Shown one piece after another: positions 53,040 to 64,000 of a stretch of DNA of 64,000 bases. This DNA is from Spongilla lacustris (lineage: Eukaryota > Porifera > Demospongiae > Spongillida > Spongillidae), in assembly GCA_949361645.1 (NCBI GenBank), contig OX442420.1, forward strand, positions 8,882,735 through 8,946,734, in the 5' to 3' direction. The notes under the pieces are model-generated. The model had not been told where the DNA came from. It made no database searches and was given only the letters and a program-made list of their open reading frames with translations. Both the position numbers and the translations under genes were made by a program. Each line of letters opens with the position of its first letter. Within the stretch, counting starts at the first letter, position 1.

Positions 53040-56000
53040 TGGTACCGCCCACGCGCGTCCGTATAATTCAACCATTTTATAATAGACACCTACTTACATG
53101 TATTGCATGTGATTGTCGAGTGGTCTTCCACCATTCAGATCGCCTTACGGAGAAATATATTTGAAATCAGATCACCTAAAATCACAAAACCGTCGCGGAT
53201 CGTCTCCAAGATGAGTAGATCCTAACCTATTTTTGGAAAATAAACGATGGTGTGGGGGCTCCATGCACTATATAAACTTACTATGCACAAACAGCACAGC
53301 GTAAACTATTGCCTTTTTTCCGTTGTCAAAACACCATGGTGTAGGTCAGCAGATTCAGAGCTGTCAAGACTAACGTAGCCTTATAAGTATTCAAGAATGG
53401 CTAACATCTAGCCCAAATAAATGTCTAGCGGTTGATAGCTCTGCAGATTCAAAGTAGTCTAAGGCACACATGTCTATTCATTCACGGAAAGTATGTACAT
53501 GCTATAGCAATTAAATACATTTTTTATAAACTCCCTACAGTGATTGAGTGAATGGGTTTTTATTTGTTTGATGAATAATTATGTAAGTATCAGTTTGTAT
53601 TGCTACAGAATTTACTCCACAAACGTCTTGTCGTTTGTTGGCTCATCAAAGCATATGACCTGAGGGCTGAGGGATGTTACATCGAAATTTTTTATCTCCG
53701 TATATCTCTGTTTATATCCGTGCACGTTTATTTCGCGATACTTAACTGCATATCACGTTGACACTTGGTGGGAATCAAGCGTCACAGCGCGATAACCATA
53801 CATCGCAGCATATAAATCATTGTTAGAAGCCCATGGCCATTAAATGCAGGGGTGGTGGAGAAAGGGGGGGGGGGGGGGGGGGGGGGGGGGTCCTGAGTCT
53901 CCTCACTCTCCTGACCTTATTACCGGACGTAGTTCTTAATTAAAAGTATGTATCATTATTACTTACTAGCGCTTTCAAAACATGAAACAGGTCATATCGA
54001 CTCATATGTACGTTGCTATTTATGTAACTTGTACCAATTCTACCTATAATCGAAAAAAAAAATGCAAAAGAGGGTATGCAATCATGGACATTTGTATTGA
54101 GCTCTTGCGTATAAATATGCACTTGGCAACAAACAGTTTAATATATGTGCATTAACCCCTTAGTCATTGTTTTTTTTTTTTTTTTTTTTTACCTTTCTTT
54201 CTTTCCCCTTTGTTTTCCCGCCTTCTCCCACCCTACCATTGGGCAACAAGATCATATCATCCAGCGCCAATGAGAGCGGGATGCGATTTGCCCAAATCAT
54301 TGGCGCGAATCGAGCGGGAAAAAGTGCACGTTTTTTGTTCGACTGTATCTCCGTAACGTATAGTAATACAGTCAAAATACGGATTATATAAAAAAAAAAT
54401 TACGAGCAGAACAAATCGATAGGTATAGGACCTCTCTACCTACAAACCAAATTTGAAGCGATTTGATTTATTGGTGGGGTATCGAACGTTGCAATATATG
54501 CCGGCACGGAGCAAGCGCAAATTAGGTTGGACTACAAGGATATTCGGGAGTTTTGGTAAATGTTAATTCAGTATTAAATTGGGTGTACTCCAGGGATGTG
54601 TCATGACACAAATAAAATAGGTGTGGAGGAGAGAGGAGATGTGTTGGCCAACTATATATGTGATCTGGATTTTATAACTCTTTGGGTGACAGTTTTGTAT
54701 ACATGTACACATGCATGTGTATGTATCAAATATGTCACTCAGGTACTGCATAATTTACTCCAATAGTTATCAATTGCAATTGCTGATTAGTTCTTCTCCC
54801 TCCCCACCCCCCGTAAAAATATGCCCACATGGTATGGCCTTAGAGGATGCACCTTGGCCAGTAACAGTTTGTGTACAATTAAATGTAGGATAGGCAACAA
54901 TTCAGTGTTGTGTGACAATATGAATTGTGTGCATACACTTAAAATACATGCACACTACTTGTGATGCCTCGTGTGTGTTATAGTTATATCCATGCACTAT
55001 CATGTACCGCTAACTGATAACATGTGATCGGGTGTCTCTTAAAACTGCATAATTATGTATTATTAACATCATATAAATGCTTCAATTGTTCTTGTACTGT
55101 AATGTTCCAATGAAATTTGTGATTCTTGACTTTGTCCAATACTGATTATTGTAACAGGTAACAGTTTATCTAGCATCATGTCTATAAAAAACAGTTTAGA
55201 AATTTAAGTTCCAGCATCGCATGAATGCCAGCTGTCTGTTGTCAGGTGGTCAGCCTTGAGATCTATCCTGATTGCAGGGGCAGATACAGGAAAGGAGTGT
55301 GGCAGCTAAGAAGGGGCAGTGGATTAAATGATTATATGTACATGCGAATGCAGAAGTTGCAGCGCCAGTCTATACATGCAATTCTTGCATGTCGTATTAG
55401 TGCACAATTTTTTTGACTTATAAAGTGTGAAGTTGCAAAGTGGCTGGGGTACCCAACTGATCAGTTGATGGTAAGTCGAGTATGCCGATAGGGTCAACTA
55501 TCGATAAGGTTTTGAGCTTATCGGTAATTATCAGTAAGTAAACACCTACTATCGAATATGTACTGAAATTACTCTACGCCTATCGATAAAAAAGCTTACC
55601 GATAAGCTTTCTTACTGAACGGTAATGATTACCGCTAAGGTATATAGGCGTGTCCAAAGGGTATATCTGTTGGCATCTTAGTATATTTGGCATCCGTGAA
55701 CCAGCAGGCTGTGGCCTTCCTTATTAGTTCCTTGCATGCATTCCTTCAAAGCCTGCAAGGTTATTGATGGGTTCCCAAGTGTTGTGTGGGGACTATTAAT
55801 GGTCCTTGGTCCAACCTACCCATTTAATTTATTTCGTACTTTGGTTGGCCTTCGATGGCCAATAATCTCCTTTGGAATAATCTGATATTTTTCAAGGAAG
55901 CTGCAATGGCAACTTGATCATATGGACCCTGGGTTTTTGTGATGACGAAGCGTTTTAGCCTGTGGTGTTTCTTATCTAGTAGCTTTATTTTTATACATAT

Positions 56001-57218
56001 AAGTTAAAAACGTCAAGTCTCTGTAATTGTACACCAGTGCCAGCGGACCGTATATTGATTTATATCGGTTGGGTGTGTCCGCAAACGCACATTTCGTTGC
56101 TCTGACGGCATAGAGCTAGAAACAACTTCTATTCAAACATGTACTCATGTTGTAGTGCGAAAATTCCCCATAGTAATTATTCATAACACTAATTCGGGTA
56201 ATTTTGACCACATGTTGTCGTGAATAATTACTCCACGTGATTAAGGACGGGTCCCAATAATTTTAATTGAGTTTGCTATGTTACGTGTATTCATTTTTAT
56301 CTCGTAAACACTCTTTCATTTAGCAAAACACTTTACACAGTCAAGAACCTTGATGTTGGGAGAACAGAATGTATGCCATAGATGCGCTGAAGCGTTCAAG
56401 TTTACGAAACTGTAAGGTTCAGAATTCGCTCTAGAACTAGCCATTATTATTCCATTTGCCAACCTGTAAAAGTCCGATTTGTCATTATCTGTGTATTTGT
56501 ATATTACATACTTGTTTAGCACTTCTAGAAAAAGATGAGTGCTTGTTCGTAACAGCCTTGATACGTAAAAAAAAAAAAAAACAGCGTATGTAACATGCGA
56601 CTCGACGTATAGTTCAACTTTACGGAGCGTTATACTCTTTAGAGAAAGGATATTTTACAAAGCACCTAGAGAAACCAAATAGACCATGGATTTCTGTTCT
56701 CAAATCTTCACATGAACTGTCATGAATACCCCATTTGGACCATGGCAAACGCACACGAACATAAACAGGTGGCAGCTATGCGGCCATACTGATTTTAGCC
56801 GCATGATTTTGGCGGGCGCGGGAATGATCAATACAGCCGATTTAGCACATTATACTCTTTCCTATAAGTTCTTTGTGGCAATCTGAAGGTCGTCTGCGTT
56901 TTTGTGTTCTGAAGAGTTCGTTGCAAGTTTAAGGTATTCATGTCACATGCAGCCCTACAAATGTGCATAAAAGTAATCTCTGCATCTTCTGTTTACACAA
57001 AATGTGCGCTTCACATAGATAGTTGTTTTGACAGCTGGGGGGAAAAGAAACAATCATAAAGAAGTCATTACAAGGTAACAAATACCGTGATATATATTTT
57101 GAAGAAAAATATGGTTACAGGTAGAGGAAGACAGAAGGAGGTTCTGTAGTCCGCGTATAAAGGTAAAGAAAGAACCACATGATAAACACAGTTAATTATA
57201 TAATGCACCTACATAGAG
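53040..57218. other. Non-coding stretch
   Basis: No supported gene. It includes a G homopolymer at about 53865-53890 preceded by 'caggggtggtggagaaa', a poly-T run at 54170-54190, and a block at 55475-55640 rich in 'tatcgataagg' and 'accgataagc' strings related to 62640-62790. Small ORFs lack recognisable motifs. Confidence 0.5.
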
Positions 57219-57600
57219 TTGTTAATGGCATCTATTGGTACAAATGTCAACTGCGGATTTGCACGTGTAGCAATGAAAGAACTTTCAGAGAATGTAGATG
57301 AGTTTAAACGGCTCTTCCAGCATCCACTGCAGATACCTGATGAATACTTTGACTCCATGTATGGGGGGAAAAAGTCAAGTAGGTACATTGTACAATGCAA
57401 TCAAATGAAGGCAGCATTTTTGAAGCGATGGCAGCCATCAAATGCTAGAGATGAATACAAAGCAACATTTTCACTTCTACAATGGGATCGCTTAGCCCAA
57501 ACCGAAAGGGTAAAACATAGTTTGGAAAAATGCAATGCCTGCTTTTGTAACTATTATACAATTCAAAAAACATTTCCACTGAAACCATGTTACACACCAT
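57219..57600 (+). CDS. Unrecognised ORF that runs into the 24-bp minisatellite
   Basis: From the ATG at 57219 the frame reads MLMASIGTNVNCGFARVAMK, ELSENVDEFKRLFQHPLQIP, DEYFDSMYGGKKSSRYIVQC, NQMKAAFLKRWQPSN and FSLLQWDRLAQTERVKHSLE. The composition is protein-like (mixed helices, no low complexity) for about 110 codons. A possible donor (AAAGG|GTAAAA) near 57509 would end an exon before the repeats. Otherwise the frame stays open through about 70 codons of THTRHKHCA-type repeat. I do not recognise a family. No upstream exon was identified. Confidence 0.4.
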
Positions 57601-57609
57601 GTGAAATAA

Positions 57610-59215
57610 ACATCACACACACAAGGCACAAGCACTGTGCACACACAAGGCACAAGCACTGTGCACACACAAGGCACAAGCACTGTGCACACACAAGGCA
57701 CAAGCAGTGTGTACACACAAGGTACAAGCACTGTGCACACACAAGGTACAAGCACTGTGCACACACAAGGTACAAGCACTGTGCACACACAAGGTACTAG
57801 CACTGTGTACACACAAGATACAAGCAGTGTGTACACACAAGGTACAAGCACTGTGCACACACAAGGTACAAGCAGTGTGCACACACAAGGCACAAGCACT
57901 GTGCACACACAAGGTACAAGCACTGTGTACACACAAGGCACAAGCACTGTGTACACACAAGGTACAAGTAGTGTGCACACAAGGCACAAGCACTGTGCAC
58001 ACACAAGGTACAAGCACTGTGTACACTAAAGGTACAAGCACTGTGTACACACAAGGTACAAGCAGTGTGCACACAAGGCACAAGCACTGTGTACACACAA
58101 GATACAAGCACTGTGCACACACAAGGCACAAGCACTGTGCACACACAAGGCACAAGCACTGTGCACACACAAGGCACAAGCACTGTGTACACACAAGGTA
58201 CAAGCACTGTGTACACACAAGGTACAAGCACTGTGTACACACAAGGTACAAGCAGTGTGCACACACAAGGTACAAGCACTGTGTACACACAAGGTACAAG
58301 CACTGTGCACACACAAGGTACAAGCACTGTACACACAAGGTACAAGCAGTGTGCACACACAAGGTACAAGCAGTGTGCACACACAAGGTACAAGCAGTGT
58401 GCACATACAAGGCACAAGCACTGTGTACACACAAGGTACAAGCACTGTGTACACACAAGGTACAAGCACTGTGCACACACAAGGTACAAGCACTGTGTAC
58501 ACACAAGGTACAAGCACTGTGTACACTAAAGGTACAAGCACTGTGTACACACAAGGTACAAGCAGTGTGCACACAAGGCACAAGCACTGTGTACACACAA
58601 GATACAAGCACTGTGCACACACAAGGCACAAGCACTGTGCACACACAAGGCACAAGCACTGTGCACACACAAGGCACAAGCACTGTGTACACACAAGGTA
58701 CAAGCACTGTGCACACACAAGGTACAAGCACTGTACACACAAGGTACAAGCAGTGTGCACACACAAGGTACAAGCAGTGTGCACACACAAGGTACAAGCA
58801 GTGTGCACATACAAGGCACAAGCACTGTGTACACACAAGGTACAAGCACTGTGTACACACAAGGTACAAGCACTGTGTACACACAAGGTACAAGCAGTGT
58901 GCACACACAAGGTACAAGCACTGTGTACACACAAGGTACAAGCAGTGTGCACACACAAGGCACAAGCACTGTGTACACACAAGGTACAAGCAGTGTGCAC
59001 ACACAAGGCACAAGCACTGTGCACACACAAGGTACAAGCACTGTACACACAAGGTACAAGCAGTGTGCACACACAAGGTACAAGCAGTGTGCACACACAA
59101 GGTACAAGCAGTGTGCACATACAAGGCACAAGCACTGTGTACACACAAGGTGCAAGCAGTGTGCACACACAAGGCACAAGCACTGTGTACACACAAGGTA
59201 CAAGCAGTGTGCTCA
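57610..59215. repeat. 1.6-kb minisatellite, 24-bp units
   Basis: About 67 units of 'caagcactgtgcacacacaa' plus 'ggta' show c/t and c/g variants. A marker variant ('gtgtacactaaaggtacaag') occurs at about 58020 and again at about 58520, and a shortened unit ('ctgtacacacaag') recurs at 58328, 58732 and 59040. This shows expansion by duplicating blocks of 300-500 bp. The unit length is a multiple of three, so ORFs of over 500 codons on both strands are artefacts. Confidence 0.95.
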
Positions 59216-59234
59216 TACCAGGCATACACAATAG

Positions 59235-59880
59235 AATTATCAATTTCAATACCCCATGACAGCGTCTCAAAAAACACTCTTCTGCACAATCCGCGTGGGC
59301 AACCATGATTATCTAACACTTCTTCCAACTCCTAAGTACTCACTTTATCATAAAACAACAAAGAGTTTCAATCTTACCTCTGTATAGCTTCGATGTCAAC
59401 GAGCGCGTCCGTTTGGACTATCTTCATCAAGCACTTTATGACTTTTCTACATCGTAAAAAAGATCGGTTTGCATTGGCATGTAGCTTATAGACTGGATAT
59501 ACTTCGCTGACAATTTGCATAGTGACCCGGTGTTCAGCTGCGCCGTATGTTCCGCCATCCCTCGGTGGCTCTAATAAGAATGATCAAATTTGAATCCCAC
59601 AATAGCAGTGTCGCAAAAAACACTCTTCTTCACAATCCGCGTAGGCGATAAGATTGTCTAACACTTATTCCTACTCCCAAGTACTTACTTTGTAATAAAA
59701 CGACAACAGTTTTCATCTCTCCACTTGACAGCGTCCATGCCAACCACAGCGTCTGTAACAAATATATCGATCCAAGCGCTAGTTGCCTTTTCTACATCGT
59801 ACAAACGATCAGTTGGCATTGGCGTGTAGCGTATCCACTGATGAGACCGATTTTGAAAACTTCTACATTCAAAACTCGCT
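59235..59880. repeat. Tandem duplication of about 360 bp, with a small exon-like ORF
   Basis: Copy 1 (59235-59520) and copy 2 (59590-59860) share 'aaaaaacactcttct', 'cacaatccgcgt', 'cttttctacatcgta' and 'catcg' anchors. On the minus strand copy 2 is open (YTPMPTDRLYDVEKATSAWI then DIFVTDAVVGMDAVKW). Copy 1 has the matching peptide YMPMQTDLFYDVEKS followed by stops. The protein is unrecognised. Confidence 0.7.
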
Positions 59881-60029
59881 CGGTTCAAAAGTTGTCACGC
59901 CCTGGTCACATGATATCTAAAAATACATTAACTCAGAAATTCAATTTCGCGGTTAAGTGCAATAGCGTCATTATATATCCGCTGGTAACCCTAAAAACAT
60001 ACGCCAAAAAGGCTAACCTGCATGGTTAA

Positions 60030-60830
60030 ACTTGGTTTGTGAAGAAAAGAACTGCATATTCTTCTAGCATATAGGAAAGGTGAGAGATTGTGGTTTGTGT
60101 ATAGAAAGGTTGGGGGTCTACAGAGGGGTGAATACCAACAGTGTCACTGTGGTGGCAACACACTCCAAAGCAGTCATTGAGTGACCCCAAGGCACTGTGT
60201 CATGACAGCAGTCTTGCTGTCATGACTATTTTGGCTATAGGGTGTGTTTTGCTAGTAGTGGACTGGGGACTAGAGAGGCAGAAAGCCTGCCGTCTTCCCA
60301 GGGGTATGGACACATCACACAAACAGAGTGCAGAAGTGTTGTGGATGATGGTCTCCTAGTTCTGGGTGTGTTTGGGGCGTGACCAACATTACTATTCTTC
60401 TAGCATATAAGAAGGGTGAGAGATTGTGGTTTGTGTATAGAAAGGTTGGTGGTCTACAGCAGGGTGGATACACTGTGGTGGCAACACACTCCAAAGCAGT
60501 CATTGAGTGACCCCAAGGCACTGTGTCATGACAGCAGTCTTGCTGTCATGACTATTTTGGCTATAGGGTGTGTTTTGCTAGTAGTGGACTGGGGACTAGA
60601 GAGGCAGAAAGCCTGCCGTCTTCCCAGGGGTATGGACACAGTGCACAAGTGGAGTGCAGAAGTATTGTGGATTATGGTCCCCATATATTGGGTGTGTTTG
60701 GGGCAGGGCCAATATCATTACTCCTGTGGCATATAAGAAGGGTGGAAGATTATGGTTTGTGACTTCACATACCCCAAAGCACTGTGTCACTACTCCTGTG
60801 GCATATTATCAGGGTTGAAGATACAAATAC
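60030..60830. repeat. Tandem duplication, ~340-bp units, 2.3 copies
   Basis: 'ggtgagagattgtggtttgt' starts copies near 60077 and 60413. Both include 'ccccaaggcactgtgtcatg' and 'agcctgccgtcttcccaggg' in order. A third partial copy begins near 60733. Copies 1 and 2 are nearly identical. Confidence 0.9.
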
Positions 60831-60839
60831 TTGTGCCTC

Positions 60840-61200
60840 TTTTAATATCGAAATACAAGGGACACACGCCATAAGCGTGCAAGGGAAACACCGCAACCCA
60901 TAAGCGCGTGCAAGGGACACACCCTATAAGCAGGCATACAGGCGTTATTAGGGACACAACCCATAAGACTGATAAGCGCGTGCAGAAGGACACACCCTAT
61001 AAACTTAACCCCTCAGGCATACACATGTATAATAGTTATAAGGGGCACACGCCATAAGCGTACAAGGGACAAAATACAAGGGGCACGCCACACAAGCAGG
61101 AACACACGGTTACACACCCCATAAACGTAGAAGGGACACAACCTCCGGCGTAGCCACACCCTTGTGAATCCACCGAAGGTGTGGCTAGCGTACATCCGTA
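60840..61200. repeat. Degenerate repeats of 'gggacacaccctataagcg' type
   Basis: About a dozen irregular units (20-40 bp) contain 'gggacacac', 'ccataagcg' and 'gtgcaaggg'. They are too diverged to define one period. No gene. Confidence 0.7.
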
Positions 61201-61605
61201 TGCGCATTCTAGCTCATGCACAAGCGTACAAGACTTAGATACAAAAAACGAACGCAAAGCATAGAAGAGCACACTCCAGTATATATGGGACACACCCTGA
61301 AGAACTAAACAGACACAAGCGAACTGTTGTACTTGGCACTAGCACTTACTTCGTTTGAACGCGCGGTAATCAAAAGTACGTACGTAATTCCAAACACGCG
61401 CGCGCCGCGTATATATGGCGTGCGCGCGTCAAAATTTTGGGACCCGTCCTTAACTGCCTGGAGTATTTGGAAGGCCAGCGAGTACCTAGGAGTACTGGGC
61501 AAAGAGTATACAGCAAAGGAGCAGGAGAATAGGCTAAAGATAGACCTCACCAGGTTGAAGGATGATGCTGCATCTGTTACCAATCCCTCCCTCAGTTCTT
61601 GCAGG

Positions 61606-62430
61606 CTATAGACCTTATTCGACCGCAATATGAATATATAAATGTCACACGCTCGTCCCAATATTGGTTCAATTACATCACGCGACACGAAGTTCACTAA
61701 AGGCGAGTGAGTTCAGGAACTATCAGCGATCACTTTTCAAGGCCTAAAACTTTCATACAAGGTTGGTTCCGTTCTTTTCTATCGATTTGGTGATCCGCGT
61801 GGTGCGAGGTTATAGTTTGCCGTCCCTCTGGCCCTCCGTGAAAAGGGTAAAAAGGAACACCAGCGAGGTATATAAGCTCTCTATCATACCGTGGGTGTAA
61901 TAGAACTGATTTGACTTCACCTCGCTTTTTGTTAATTATAACATAATCAAGACAAGGCAATTTAATGACTTCTACTGTGAGCCCATTTTTGTAAAGATAG
62001 AACACGGAACGGTAGCACCAAGCAGAATCCACGTGTAGTGATGTCTAGTGGGTGTATTGAGATATAAAGCATGTTAACACAGTGTAGGGTTGTTGATATT
62101 CTGCGCCTCAATTGCGGAGTTGAGCTGTCATGATTTACACAGCCCTTGTGATATGCCTCGAAGAAAACACTTAGTGGGCCGGCCAAACATCTCTTGAAGT
62201 ACTGCATGGGTCTGTGGTTACCCCTAGTATACCAAGCTTCTCTCTATAGCGTAACTTTCCCACCGTATCAAGCTGCTTAATCGAATCCGACAGTTCAGCC
62301 ATATTCGTGCATCTCATTAACGGCGACGCCTTTTCAATATAGTATCTCATTAACGGCGACGCCTTTCAATTATGTCACATGCATGTCACACATTAATATA
62401 TTCATATTTGCGGTCGAATAAGGTCTATAG
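61606..62430. mobile_element. 825-bp TIR element, 'ctatagaccttattcgaccg' ends
   Basis: Inverted repeats at 61606-61643 and 62392-62430 match, apart from two single-base indels. The ends are palindromic (CTATAG), so a TA or TATA target site cannot be separated from the tip. The interior has no transposase ORF; a 'ctcattaacggcgacgcctt' phrase is duplicated at about 62317 and 62347. Confidence 0.82.
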
Positions 62431-62914
62431 CTAATGCTGTGATAAGGCATTATGTATTCATTGTAACGTTGTTTCTTCAGTGCTGATTGTGGTTACGCGT
62501 GGGTGAGAAAGGGGCGTAGGGGGTGGTGGGTACCCTTTTAAGAAATCTGACGATGAGTGTTTAAGAAATATTCCTTGCCCCCCCCCCCCCCCCCCCCCCC
62601 CCCCTCGAAGGCCAGTATAAGAAATATAAAAAATCAATAAGAAAGCCGAGTGTTACCGATAATATTCGGTTAGAAGTTATCTCTTACTGAAAGGTAATGA
62701 ATAGCAAACTGTCTTACCGGTTGCTTAACGGTATCGGATAACCGGTAAGCGGTAAGGACAAACCTTATCGATAGTTGACCCTATATGCAGACTACCCCAG
62801 ACCCTGATGGGGGGGGCTTACCATGCTCCCATTCACCCCCTTGCTAGCTAGGGAAGAGGCGTATCCAATCCTGCCATTGCCAATCACCTTGCCCGGAATT
62901 GCACACAGCCTTCC

Positions 62915-62945
<31 letters not shown>

Positions 62946-64000
62946 ACCCACCCGAAATACTGGATCCACCACTTGATCAGGAACCCAGAGGAGGCATGGC
63001 TTGTGTTTTCCAAAGTGCATCTTGCATGCCTTCCTCAAAGAGCTGAGGGAGATACCTTTTAATTAAGGTTTTGTGCAACCTTGTGGACAAGGAGCAATTT
63101 TTGTCACTCAGTGGGACCTTGCAGTAGGAAACACGAATAAACATAAACATTTAACCTACTGAGGACCCATAGTAACTGATATAGTCAACAATCTCTTTGG
63201 CCATGCAAAACAGAGATTACATGTACATTGCAAATAGTTTTGCAGTGCAAACATCTGTCTTCCACTTGGCAGGAGGATCACCTCAGCCAAAGACATCATG
63301 GTTTAGGTCTTTACTCAGTATCCCATCACTCTTCTGCAGCCTGCATTGCCTCCTTTGTCCCTCTGGCTTGGTGATGCTGAACATGTGCACCTTACCCATG
63401 CGGTGGATATCTTAATTGTCTGAGGCTGCACCCAAGTAGTGTTACTTACTTACTTGAGTAAACGTTTTTATAAATATCCTGTTCTGTTCTTTTAGAGTGC
63501 AGTGTTTTATTGCCGTATTGGGGAAGGCTTTAACCGAGTTACATCGCCTCTAGAGTACTTTCCCGTGAAAGAGAATTGAACCCGCTATTACAGAACAAGA
63601 ATCGCGCTATTGCTATCGTTTTAAATCACGTGGAGTAGCTAGATTTTTAAACCCTCTGCACTGACCGAAAATGTCACAGAAAGCTTGTGTTCAAGACAAG
63701 ACAAAATCGCGGGTCCGTTTATACACACAATGCGGTTAAGAGGCCACGCTGTTGCTGGATATCTTTTAGAATCGGCATTTATATGATTACTTTTTATGTA
63801 AATAGTCAAAACCTCAGGCGTCCCTTGGCTTGCTAACGCAAGCAAGCACCAAGCTTAAGTAAGCAATTACGATTAATTTGCGGACCGCGATATCGATTCG
63901 GTTTGCCTTGCTAGTGTTAAAGCGCTTTGAGTAATCTGTTTTGTTCGTCCAATTACTGAATGTTATTATGGGTCTGAAATGGCGGCCCTTCCCCCTTCCC
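62431..64000. other. Non-coding stretch with poly-C tracts
   Basis: C homopolymers lie at about 62578-62604 and 62917-62945. The block 62640-62790 is rich in 'accgataa', 'accggt' and 'tatcgatagttgacc' strings, matching 55475-55640 in inverted orientation. The stretch from 63061 onward is apparently unique, and no exon could be supported. Confidence 0.5.

Noticed and set aside
57613..59328. Minus-strand ORF of 571 codons and overlapping plus-strand ORFs of more than 500 codons
   Set aside because: They arise because the 24-bp minisatellite unit is a multiple of three with few stop codons in any frame. The translations are pure repeats, with no independent coding signal.
63197..63415. Small ORFs on either strand near 63.2-63.4 kb as exons
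   Set aside because: No clear splice sites or family resemblance. The minus-strand reading has scattered stops.

Overview
The window is eukaryotic nuclear DNA: genes are split by GT-AG introns, coding density is low, and most of the sequence is tandem repeats, miniature transposons and long G/C homopolymers. The 3' half of a discs-large-type MAGUK (PDZ-SH3-GK) points to an animal or close relative. The TKL-like kinases, the pogo and DIRS/Ngaro-like elements and the secreted Cys-rich protein fit a non-bilaterian marine invertebrate. A sponge is my best guess, but this is inference from family resemblance only.

Layout. 1-8 kb: mostly non-coding, with a basic repeat-protein exon (2.5-2.9 kb), tandem duplications (3.1-5.3 kb) and foldback elements (6-7.7 kb). 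8.1-9.0 kb: an intact single-exon secreted protein on the minus strand. 10.8-11.6 kb: a TA-flanked inverted-repeat transposon. 11.8-16.0 kb: minus-strand exons for a UBA-like C-terminus and for coiled coils, including a decapeptide-repeat exon. 17.3-19.5 kb: a TIR element with target duplication, and a pogo-like transposase 3' remnant. 22.3-23.2 kb: kinase exon 1, which has lost the catalytic Asp. 25.6-33.8 kb: DLG-like gene on the minus strand, with a ~4.1 kb tyrosine-recombinase retroelement (27.5-31.7 kb) in an intron inside its guanylate-kinase domain. 34.3-36.6 kb: kinase 2, with an intact HRD, plus its own coiled-coil/decapeptide exon. 37.4-38.1 kb: a solo terminal repeat of the same retroelement. 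39.0-39.4 kb: a broken DIS3L-like RNB fragment. 39.6-50.9 kb: almost entirely tandem arrays, ending at a 200-base assembly gap (50943-51142). 51.5-52.2 kb: two exons of an unrecognised gene. 52.7-64 kb: MITEs, duplications, one unrecognised ORF (57.2 kb) running into a 1.6 kb 24-bp minisatellite, and more inverted-repeat elements.

The most interesting gene-level signals are two. The first is a pair of kinase loci that each have, downstream on the same strand, a coiled-coil exon with a shared conserved block and a 10-residue repeat tail; one kinase is a predicted pseudokinase. The second is the tight head-to-tail placement of kinase locus 2 and the DLG 3' half. The most interesting repeat-level signals are the split-direct-repeat retroelement, which keeps an apparently intact recombinase but no reverse transcriptase, and the trimeric higher-order poly-C satellite at 45.6-48.0 kb. 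Exon borders were read by eye from splice consensus, reading phase and family resemblance; no alignment or transcript data were available.
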